A stretch of 19,620 bases of DNA from Chlorobiota bacterium (lineage in GTDB: Bacteria; Bacteroidota; Ignavibacteria; SZUA-365; JAADGX01). The DNA is taken from the NCBI GenBank assembly GCA_013152135.1, contig JAADGX010000060.1:8113-27732 (forward strand), written 5' to 3'. This document shows positions 1 to 6,062 of this stretch, piece after piece (the first letter of the stretch is position 1; every line of letters starts with the position of its first letter). Under the pieces are notes generated by a model that was not told the DNA's origin, made no database searches, and was given only the letters and a program-made list of their open reading frames with translations. Both the position numbers and the translations under genes were made by a program.

Positions 1-1745
1 CGTGCGATGCGCATGGAATTCCATGCCGCCATGGAATTGCCCGAAGGAAGTGCCCCATCGTACGCATCTTTTGGACGCACAATGAGTTGTTCCGCGTTAT
101 GAGCAGTACTGAACAGCGTGCCGTCGGATGGATCAAGGAATTTTTGCATCATGGTTTGATGCAGTTGCGTCGCTTTTACCAGGTACTTGATGTCAAATGT
201 TGCCTGGTACAATTCCAGCAGACCGTCGACAAAGAATGTGTAATCCTCAAGATACCCTTCGATACCAGCCTTGCCGTTTCTCCAACGGTGCAGAATTGTG
301 TTGTCGTTCAAGACCATGTTTGCCAGGATGAAATCAGCGGCATCGGCTGCGGCGCCGAGGAGTGAACTATCGTTAAGGACGAAGCCTGAGCGGGCGAGTG
401 ATGAAATCATCAATCCGTTCCACGAGGTCAAAACCTTGTCGTCCTTGGATGGATGGATGCGCCGACGTCGATGAATGAACAAATCGTTTCGCAGAGCGTT
501 CAGCTTTTGGTCGAATTCCGCGGGAGTGACTCCGAGTTCCCTGGCAAAGTCATCGGCGTCACCAGCTACGTGGAGAATATTGAGAGCTTGCTCAAAGTTT
601 CCTTCATCCGTTACACCAAACCATCGGCAGAACCACCTGCCATCGTCTTCTCCAAGCACGTCGAGGATTTCCCTCTTGTTCCAGGTGTAGAAGCTCCCTT
701 CCTTGCCCTCCGAATCCGCGTTCTCCGCCGAATGGAATCCTCCGCTTGAATCGGTCATATCGCGATGAACATAGGTGGCGATTTCTCGTACGACACGCGC
801 ATAAAATGGGTCATGTGTAACCTGGTAGGCATCGGTATATGCGCGCAGGAGCAATGCCTGGTCATACAGCATTTTTTCAAAGTGGGGAACCAACCATTCG
901 GCGTCCGTCGAGTAGCGCGCAAAGCCGAAACCGAGGTGATCGTAGATACCGCCATTGTACATGGTGCGGAGTGTATGCAAAGCCATGTCGCGCAGCGAGG
1001 TATCGCCGGTATGTTTCCATCGGCGAAGCAGAAAACTCAACGTGTGTCCCATCGGGAATTTTGGGGCCCCTCCGAATCCTCCGTTGCGAACATCGAAAGA
1101 ACGCTTGAATTGCTCCTCTGCCTGGACGAGAACACTTGGATCCAGGGGATGGCCGGGCGAAGCACCGGACCATGTTGAAAGCGCCTGGACGATTTGTGTC
1201 CCGGAAGTAAGGGTTTTGTCACGATCGTTGATCCACAAATCATTAATGTATTTGAGCAACTCAAGAAATCCCGGCCTTCCGAAACGACCTTCGCGAGGAA
1301 AATATGTCCCCGCAAAAAACGGTTTGCGTTCTGGTGTCATGAAAACCGTCAAAGGCCAGCCTCCACTACCGGTTAAAGCCTGGCAAACAGTCATGTACAC
1401 GTGGTCGATATCCGGTCGCTCTTCACGATCCACTTTTATCGCGATGAAATTCTTGTTGAGATATTCGGCAACGTCGCTGTCTTCGAATGATTCATGTTCC
1501 ATGACGTGGCACCAATGACAGGTGGAGTAACCGATAGACAGAAAAACCGGACGGTCTTTCCGCTGCGCTTTTTCGAAAGCCTCGTCGCCCCACGGGTACC
1601 AATCCACAAGGTTGTCCGCGTGTTGAAGCAAGTACGGGCTGGATTCAAAAACGAGGCGATTGAAGCGCGGTCCTCCGTCCGGAGGCAACGCGGCCAGATC
1701 CGGCATCTCGAAATCCCGTTCATATTGTGGTTGGGGAAGCGACAT
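1..1745 (-). CDS. DUF255 / thioredoxin-domain protein, YyaL (SPATA20) family, 3' end cut by window edge
   Basis: The frame runs from an ATG at 1745 to the left edge without a stop, giving the first 581 residues of a family usually about 600-700 long. A Shine-Dalgarno sequence AAAAGGAC lies 8-9 bases before the ATG. The N-terminal half is a thioredoxin-like DUF255 domain with the family signature STCHWCHVME (Cys76 and Cys79 form the CxxC) followed by VDREERPDID and GSGGWPLTVF. The rest resembles the (alpha/alpha)-barrel glycosidase-like part of the family, with GGFGGAPKFP, the VPHFEKMLYDQ stretch and PSGNSMAAWN near the cut end. The family is widespread in bacteria and human SPATA20 belongs to it; its biochemical role is not settled, though redox and sugar-related roles are suggested by the fold. 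No signal peptide is seen, so it is probably cytoplasmic. It is transcribed away from the HARE-HTH gene in the same direction, 210 bases downstream of it. Family assignment is very secure; function is not. Confidence 0.93.
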   Translation of the reverse strand, partial: MSLPQPQYERDFEMPDLAALPPDGGPRFNRLVFESSPYLLQHADNLVDWYPWGDEAFEKAQRKDRPVFLSIGYSTCHWCHVMEHESFEDSDVAEYLNKNFIAIKVDREERPDIDHVYMTVCQALTGSGGWPLTVFMTPERKPFFAGTYFPREGRFGRPGFLELLKYINDLWINDRDKTLTSGTQIVQALSTWSGASPGHPLDPSVLVQAEEQFKRSFDVRNGGFGGAPKFPMGHTLSFLLRRWKHTGDTSLRDMALHTLRTMYNGGIYDHLGFGFARYSTDAEWLVPHFEKMLYDQALLLRAYTDAYQVTHDPFYARVVREIATYVHRDMTDSSGGFHSAENADSEGKEGSFYTWNKREILDVLGEDDGRWFCRWFGVTDEGNFEQALNILHVAGDADDFARELGVTPAEFDQKLNALRNDLFIHRRRRIHPSKDDKVLTSWNGLMISSLARSGFVLNDSSLLGAAADAADFILANMVLNDNTILHRWRNGKAGIEGYLEDYTFFVDGLLELYQATFDIKYLVKATQLHQTMMQKFLDPSDGTLFSTAHNAEQLIVRPKDAYDGALPSGNSMAAWNSMRIA

Positions 1746-1840
1746 CGGTCTTGTCCTTTTCACACTCGACTGGCACCGGGCCAGAGAACCCGGGAACAGT
1801 GGAAGGAGCATTCGTATGTGAATGCGGTTTTCATTATGTA

Positions 1841-1849
1841 ATCATAACA
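1841..1849 (-). promoter_or_regulatory. Possible extended -10 promoter of the DUF255 gene
   Basis: On the minus strand the sequence TGTTATGAT reads as an extended -10 element (TG-N-TATGAT), about 95 bases upstream of the DUF255 start codon. No convincing -35 box is visible at the usual distance. It lies in the 210-base gap between the HARE-HTH stop and the DUF255 start, where nothing else is recognisable. Confidence 0.3.
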
Positions 1850-1955
1850 CGAACCCGGAAGGAAGAGTTCGAATAAAATGCAGGTTCAGGTAGGGAGGAG
1901 TCCCGGGTCGAGGGGGAAGGGTGCGAAAAGACAGAAGAATAATCGTATGGTGCTG

Positions 1956-2213
1956 TTACTGCGCATTCCAGCTCTTGAGTCCGAACACACTTTTTTTGAC
2001 AAGCGTGAAAGGTGAATCTTCATGTTTTTTCATGTGGGTGTAAAGCGACGAATAAACGGTGACTTTCGGGGTCTGGCTGAGTGTACGCCAGTATCCGCGT
2101 TTGAGCATTTCTTCCGTGAGTTCGGCATAATGCATCGGTTCTCCAACTTCTTCCAGCACCTTCCGAGCGGCATCGTAAATTTTCATTCCTTTTGTTCTTC
2201 TTTGACCAGGCAT
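1956..2213 (-). CDS. Small stand-alone HARE-HTH (HB1/ASXL winged-helix) domain protein, 85 aa
   Basis: The open frame extends upstream, but the start is placed at the ATG at 2213 because GAAGGAGG lies 5 bases before it and the family similarity begins soon after. The 85-residue product has a basic N-terminal stretch (MPGQRRTKG) and then one HARE-HTH domain covering nearly all the rest. Diagnostic points are the helix around DAARKVLEEVGEPMHYAEL, the TEEMLKRGYW segment, the TPKVTVYSSLYTHMK helix and the closing DSPFTLVKKSVFGL strand. HARE-HTH domains are DNA-linked winged helices found in RNA polymerase delta subunits, restriction-modification proteins and eukaryotic ASXL proteins. A protein made only of this domain could be a small DNA-binding or chromatin-type factor, but its target is unknown. 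It has its own promoter just after the pepD terminator, so it is not simply read through from pepD. Domain call is secure; role is inferred. Confidence 0.87.
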   Translation of the reverse strand: MPGQRRTKGMKIYDAARKVLEEVGEPMHYAELTEEMLKRGYWRTLSQTPKVTVYSSLYTHMKKHEDSPFTLVKKSVFGLKSWNAQ

Positions 2214-2282
2214 TAGCGCCTCCTTCTCTGTATACGGTAGTTCGTTATTTGCTGTCTGGTGTCCGGTAACCGGTACCTTCAA

Positions 2283-2321
2283 AACAAAAGCTGAGAGGCT
2301 TTTGTTCTCATTACATTGTAA
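2283..2321 (-). promoter_or_regulatory. Leader hairpin and operator-like palindrome upstream of the HARE-HTH gene
   Basis: Two perfect inverted repeats sit just downstream of the -10 box. TTACA-T-TGTAA (2311-2321) covers the expected transcription start and touches the -10 hexamer, where a bound repressor would block initiation. AACAAAAGC-N6-GCTTTTGTT (2283-2306) is a 9-bp stem with a 6-base loop that would lie near the 5' end of the transcript. A further short inverted repeat CCGGT-A-ACCGG lies around 2265-2275. Symmetry is seen directly; the regulatory role is inferred. Confidence 0.45.
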
Positions 2322-2349
2322 TACTACCAGTTTTTGTTTAAAAGTCAAA
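2321..2349 (-). promoter_or_regulatory. Sigma70-type promoter for the HARE-HTH gene
   Basis: On the minus strand TTGACT (2349-2344) is followed after exactly 17 bases by TAGTAT (2326-2321). The start codon is about 108 bases further on, leaving a leader of about 100 bases. The -35 box overlaps the T-tract of the pepD terminator, so one transcription unit ends where the next begins. Confidence 0.65.
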
Positions 2350-2374
2350 AAAAACCCCCGAAAAAAACGGGGGC
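2348..2374 (-). terminator. Rho-independent terminator of pepD
   Basis: On the minus strand a perfect 6-bp stem CCCCCG/CGGGGG (2374-2369 with 2361-2356) with a 7-base T loop is followed at once by eight T residues (2355-2348). It lies about 50 bases downstream of the pepD stop codon and has the form of a classical intrinsic terminator. Confidence 0.85.
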
Positions 2375-2421
2375 GTGGTGTCAGCGGAAAATGAATTTCT
2401 GATCGCTTTATAAACGCGTTT

Positions 2422-3903
2422 TCACGAAGCGTGTTTGTTGCCCGCTGTCTGAGCAATTCGTTGAAGCACGTCTACGACGAGATTCCAGAAACGCTGGACA
2501 GCTTTGATACTCACCTTTTCTTCCGGTGAATGCGCTCCCTGGATTGTCGGTCCAAAGGAAATCATATCCATGTTCGGGAACACCTCGCTGATCAAACCGC
2601 ATTCCAGCCCGGCATGTATCGCTTTGATCTCCGGGTCTTCTCCGAACAAATCCCTGTAAGATTCTTTTACATACTGAAGTGCTATTGATTTCATGTTCGG
2701 CTTCCAGCCCGGGTAGCCATCCCCGGATTCGACCTCCAGCCCGGCCAGACGAAAGACCGCGATGACTTGATTTACAATGTCCTGTTTCTCTGTCTCAACC
2801 GAACTTCGCTGGCTTGTTCCCACGGTGATCGTATCCGATTCCTGCGTGATGGTCGCGAGATTGGTCGAAGTTTCCACCAGTCCGGGAATGTCCGCGCTCA
2901 TTTTGATTACCCCGTGAGGCAGGGCGTACAATGTGTCTAAAAGTGTTTCGCACTGCGTTTGCGAAAGCGCCTTCCCGTTTCCTTCCGTTTTCGTTGCGGT
3001 CAGTTCAAGTCCGGGTTCGACAGTCCTGATTTCATCCAGGAAAATGTTGTTGAGTTCTTGAACACGTTTCAAAACTGTTTCAATGGAAGTTTCGGGGACA
3101 TAGACGATACACTCGGCTTCTCGAGGTATGGCGTTTCTCTTGCTGCCGCCGCTGATGGTGGAGAGCTTAAGATCAACCTGTTGCGCGAGATCGGCCAGAG
3201 TGCGAGTCAGGAACTTGATGGCGTTGCCGCGGCCGGTGTGAATGTCGAGACCGGAATGACCTCCTTTAAGACCGCTCACCATGATCTCCACCGGCGTATA
3301 ACCGGCGGGTACGTCCACGACGTTCATTTTCATGATTCCCGCGGTGTCCATGCCACCGGCACAACCTACGTACAAGGTTCCGTCTTCCTCGGAATCGAGG
3401 TTGAGCATGATGTCCGCTTTCAGGAAGCCCGGTTTCAGGCCTTTGGCTCCGGTCAGTCCCGTTTCTTCATCGACGGTGAAGAGGAATTCCATGGGAGGAT
3501 GAACGAGATCCTTCGCTTCCAGAACCGCCAGGGCCGCTGCCATTCCGATGCCGTTGTCTGCTCCAAGCGTGGTGCCGTCGGCCTTCACCCAGTCACCATC
3601 CACGAACGCCTTGATGGGATCGTTGTCAAAGTCGTGTTCCGTGCCTTTGTTCTTTTCACATACCATGTCGACGTGGCCTTGAATGAGAACCGTCGGCGCA
3701 TTTTCGTAACCTGGCGTGGCGGGTTTCCTGACAACGATATTGCCGGTTTCGTCTTGTACAAAGTCGTACCCGAGATCGGAAATCACTTTTTTCAAGTAGT
3801 CAAGAATCTTTCCTTCCTTCTTGGATGGTCGGGGAACCCGGGTTATGCCATAAAAATGCCGCCAGATGGCTTCCGGCTGAAGGTCAGTGAGTTGTACAGC
3901 CAA
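2422..3903 (-). CDS. pepD: Aminoacyl-histidine dipeptidase (Xaa-His dipeptidase, peptidase M20C)
   Basis: PepD-family cytosolic metallopeptidase that hydrolyses Xaa-His and related dipeptides. The 493 residues match the usual family length. Two-zinc-site motifs are in order: GHVDM with His77 and Asp79, TTLGADNGIG with the bridging Asp116, DEETGL with the Glu146-Glu147 catalytic/metal pair, LNLDSEEDG with Asp170, then GGHSGLDIH in the dimerisation region, HAGLECG and GAHSPEE near the C-terminus, where the last zinc-binding His is expected. The start is a TTG at 3903: AAAGGAG lies 7 bases upstream and there is an in-frame stop 15 bases upstream, so no upstream start is possible. Its transcript ends at the hairpin at 2348-2374. 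No signal peptide. Upstream is a roughly 300-base region without a convincing gene, then the divergent HAD gene. Identity is very secure. Confidence 0.97.
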   Translation of the reverse strand: MAVQLTDLQPEAIWRHFYGITRVPRPSKKEGKILDYLKKVISDLGYDFVQDETGNIVVRKPATPGYENAPTVLIQGHVDMVCEKNKGTEHDFDNDPIKAFVDGDWVKADGTTLGADNGIGMAAALAVLEAKDLVHPPMEFLFTVDEETGLTGAKGLKPGFLKADIMLNLDSEEDGTLYVGCAGGMDTAGIMKMNVVDVPAGYTPVEIMVSGLKGGHSGLDIHTGRGNAIKFLTRTLADLAQQVDLKLSTISGGSKRNAIPREAECIVYVPETSIETVLKRVQELNNIFLDEIRTVEPGLELTATKTEGNGKALSQTQCETLLDTLYALPHGVIKMSADIPGLVETSTNLATITQESDTITVGTSQRSSVETEKQDIVNQVIAVFRLAGLEVESGDGYPGWKPNMKSIALQYVKESYRDLFGEDPEIKAIHAGLECGLISEVFPNMDMISFGPTIQGAHSPEEKVSIKAVQRFWNLVVDVLQRIAQTAGNKHAS

Positions 3904-4223
3904 TGTTGCTCTCCTTTAAATTCTCATGAATAATGTTTTGTCATTCTTTCCGATAATCCGATAACATGTACCACAAGAACTTATCAAAACTCGGTACGCA
4001 ACGCAACAACCGAACCGGGATGATGAAGTCGCTCACCAGGTCGAGCGACAAAGGGCGACGGATCTCGAACAAGTCAAATGCGAGGATTTCTCATCTATGC
4101 CGGGATGGACGATTGGAGGCGAATTTTCAATTGCCCCGGAAAAACACTACTTTAGTTAGACTTGCCTTTTTTTGGCAGGCAGCATGATTGGGGATAGACT
4201 TTTATGAATACTGTTCGAGGAAT
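3904..4223. other. Intergenic region between divergent pepD and HAD genes
   Basis: This 320-base stretch holds the leader of pepD and, on the plus strand, no frame with a good start and ribosome site. Visible structure: a tandem repeat of TCCGATAA (3949-3964); a perfect 7-bp inverted repeat GTCGCTC-N8-GAGCGAC (4028-4049); and a short hairpin CTTGCC-T7-GGCAGG around 4160-4178 just before the HAD frame. A start-less coding-like frame within it is described separately. No clear promoter could be fixed for either neighbour. Confidence 0.5.
3965..4159 (+). pseudogene. Start-less coding-like frame, possible gene remnant
   Basis: Between a TAA at 3962 and a TAG at 4157 there are 64 sense codons with no ATG, GTG or TTG start until an ATG close to the end. 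The peptide has a protein-like composition, with a charged helix-like middle (DDEVAHQVERQRATDLEQ) followed by SSMPGWTIGGEFSIAPEKHYF. The PGWxIxxxFxxAxE pattern is faintly like the opening of SpoIIE/PP2C phosphatase domains, where a GGDYYD-type motif would follow; here a stop comes instead. It may be the remains of a decayed gene, or chance. The PP2C resemblance is weak and made by eye. Confidence 0.22.
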
Positions 4224-4976
4224 ATGAGGATGAGTTCAATCCAGGATTTACAACAGATTATCTACACGAAGAAACCCACCATGATTTTTCTTGACTACGA
4301 TCGTGCTCTCAAGCCTAAGGTGAGCAGCACGGACGCGGTCATGGCTCAGTTTCGACTTCAAAGACAATTTGAAAGACTCTCTTACAATGATCGGTACGTG
4401 ATACACATTTTTTCGGATGGACCGGCACGCGATCTGGCGGAGCAAATCGGGATTAATAAGTTCGTGTATATCGGTCGATCGGGTATCGAAGCAGTAACGA
4501 AGGATGGTTACCTGATCCAGGAGGAAGTCCGGGCGCGCAGGGCGGAATTGGAAGAAATGCTGGAGATGATGAAATCGGATTTAGATAAACTGGGAAACGT
4601 CGAGATCTCGGATAGAGGATATCTCATTCGGTTCAAATCTTCGGGTAACGCCAATGGAGGTTCTCTGGTTGAACTGCTTTCAGCTATTCGCCCCAGCGTT
4701 AAAACGCCGGAGTGGAGCTTGTACAACGTGCCGGGAGGGATTGAATTACGATCGAAATTGCAATGGGACAAATCGCACATGGTGCGGTTCTGGCTCCAGC
4801 AGGGAAACGGCGAGCGTAGTGCAACGATGTACGTAGGAGGGGGGATATCGGACGAATCAGCTTTTTCCTACCTCGCGGAAGGTATCACGATTCGAATGGG
4901 CAACCGCAAGAAATCGACGGCCAAGTTTATTCTTCATGATATTGAAGAATTGATTCAGATTATTGAAGACATGTAA
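4224..4976 (+). CDS. Trehalose-6-phosphate phosphatase-like HAD protein with degenerate motif IV
   Basis: Numbered from the ATG at 4224, the 250-residue protein follows the OtsB/trehalose-phosphatase layout of the HAD superfamily. Motif I is IFLDYDRAL (nucleophile Asp24 and Asp26 kept, though the usual DYDGTL is changed). Motif II is HIFSDGP with Ser64. A cap-like segment rich in acidic and basic residues covers about 90-175, then LQWDKSHMVRFWL with the motif III Lys183. Motif IV, normally GDDxTDEDAF, reads GGGISDESAF (205-214), so the two metal-binding aspartates are both glycine. The C-terminal ITIRMGN and ILHDIEELIQII match the family end. The altered motif IV suggests loss of Mg-dependent phosphatase activity or a changed role. 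The start is uncertain: a TTG at 4188 or ATG at 4230 are alternatives, and GAGG precedes 4224 closely. No trehalose-phosphate synthase gene is in the window. Family call good; activity doubtful. Confidence 0.8.
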   Translation: MRMSSIQDLQQIIYTKKPTMIFLDYDRALKPKVSSTDAVMAQFRLQRQFERLSYNDRYVIHIFSDGPARDLAEQIGINKFVYIGRSGIEAVTKDGYLIQEEVRARRAELEEMLEMMKSDLDKLGNVEISDRGYLIRFKSSGNANGGSLVELLSAIRPSVKTPEWSLYNVPGGIELRSKLQWDKSHMVRFWLQQGNGERSATMYVGGGISDESAFSYLAEGITIRMGNRKKSTAKFILHDIEELIQIIEDM

Positions 4977-5123
4977 CACGAAGAAAATTTCGAGCCGCGA
5001 GTATCGTGAGGTGCAAGGAGCGGACTGTTGCCGCGGGTAAGCGGACGGGGTAAGGTATAGCGGCGATGAATCGGGGAGTGGTTGCACCGGTAGAATAGAT
5101 GTTCAACAGAATTTTAACAGAGC

Positions 5124-5813
5124 GTGAGACGATTATTCTTTTTTTCAATAGTGGGATGGATGGCGCTCACTATAACCTCCTTTACTGTTCAAGCGCGGGT
5201 GCCGGATCCGCGGGAAACGATAAAGGTCCACTCGCAAAAATCATCAGCCACAACGATTCGTCGGATCAAGGCGCTGCGGAAAGCACGAGAGATATTTCGG
5301 AAGTACTTACCGGAATACATCGATTCCTCGGTGGTCACCGAACCATGGTGGAAAACCGCTGTTGTCGGATCGGATTTTGATTGGAGATCACCGTTTTATT
5401 CCAGCGCCATTCGATATGAACTGCTGGCGAAAATCTATGAATGGTTAGGGACGCGGTACAGGTACGGCGGAGCTTCCAGGCGCGGGATTGATTGTTCCGC
5501 GTTTACCAAGCGTATCATGCAAGCAGTTCTTTCCGTCAATCTTCCGCGGGTTTCGCGTAGCCAGGCAACTGCTTTGGTGAGGATCGGTGAGGATTCATTG
5601 CAGTTTGGCGATCTCATTTTTTTCACCGGAACGAATAGGAAAATCCGCCGAGTAGGCCACGTTGGGATATACATAGGAAACGGTGTCTTCGCGCACGCCT
5701 CAACGGGGCGAGGCGTCGTTTTTTCGCATTTATCCGATGGTCACTACCGGAAGCGATTTTTATTCGGTGGGAGAATTTTAAACGCTGAAATTGCCGGGAC
5801 GTTTTGGAACTAA
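5124..5813 (+). CDS. Exported NlpC/P60 family cell-wall hydrolase
   Basis: NlpC/P60 cysteine peptidases cleave peptide stems of peptidoglycan. The 229-residue product starts at GTG 5124, chosen because it gives a complete signal peptide: basic MRRLFFF, a hydrophobic core, and cleavage expected after FTVQA at about 24. No lipobox cysteine is present, so it is probably periplasmic rather than a lipoprotein. A linker of about 75 residues precedes the catalytic domain at roughly 100-222. The expected motifs are present: YRYGGASRRGIDCSAF with catalytic Cys124, FGDLIFF, RVGHVGIYIG with His179 and FAHAS with His191, giving the Cys-His-His set. The length suits a single-domain NlpC/P60 protein. The ribosome site is weak. 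It lies 147 bases after the HAD gene and 250 before the TonB receptor, so co-transcription is uncertain. Catalytic identity is secure; whether it is an endopeptidase of division or of turnover cannot be told. Confidence 0.93.
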   Translation: MRRLFFFSIVGWMALTITSFTVQARVPDPRETIKVHSQKSSATTIRRIKALRKAREIFRKYLPEYIDSSVVTEPWWKTAVVGSDFDWRSPFYSSAIRYELLAKIYEWLGTRYRYGGASRRGIDCSAFTKRIMQAVLSVNLPRVSRSQATALVRIGEDSLQFGDLIFFTGTNRKIRRVGHVGIYIGNGVFAHASTGRGVVFSHLSDGHYRKRFLFGGRILNAEIAGTFWN

Positions 5814-6062
5814 TTGTCTTTCTCCGTAAACTTCTACCGACTGCACGGTTGGTAGTCAGGGGAGGTACCGAGGGATAAAAGGATAGGCGAGAACATACAA
5901 GACTTCATGCCCGTAGGAGTTTCGCCGGCTCCACAAACATCGTTTCAGCAGTATTTTTCGTTCCAATTCCCAGCCTTCTTTGAGAAGAGCATCCATCAAG
6001 TATGTCTCTTTATGCCAAACTCTCTCTCCACACTTACATACAAACTTATAAGGAGTTTTTCT
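5814..6062 (+). promoter_or_regulatory. Long untranslated region before the TonB-dependent receptor
   Basis: About 250 bases separate the NlpC/P60 stop from the receptor start. They contain an imperfect hairpin CTACCGAC-N6-GTTGGTAG (5834-5855, one G-T wobble), several AGG-rich runs, and competing short pairings (GGCGA with TCGCC, GGAG with CTCC) around 5886-5935. AAGGAG lies 7 bases before the receptor ATG. I looked for the cobalamin-riboswitch signature often found before such receptors and did not see it. A structured leader is possible but unproven. Confidence 0.35.

Noticed and set aside
765..1518. Plus-strand open frames over the left end
   Set aside because: They are shadows of the minus-strand DUF255 gene, whose frame is continuous with all family motifs.
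2959..3933. Long plus-strand open frame opposite pepD (324 codons)
   Set aside because: It is the antisense of a clear PepD coding sequence, shows no family motif and has no ribosome site.
4028..4049. GC-rich 7-bp hairpin as a terminator or small RNA
   Set aside because: No T-tract follows on either strand, and it falls inside a coding-like frame, so there is no support for an RNA gene.
3966..4187. 73-residue open frame beginning at ATG 3966
   Set aside because: Composition and codon use look unlike coding sequence, there is no ribosome site, and an overlapping frame looks more protein-like.
5814..6062. Cobalamin riboswitch before the TonB receptor
   Set aside because: No B12-box-like sequence is visible; only unspecific hairpins.
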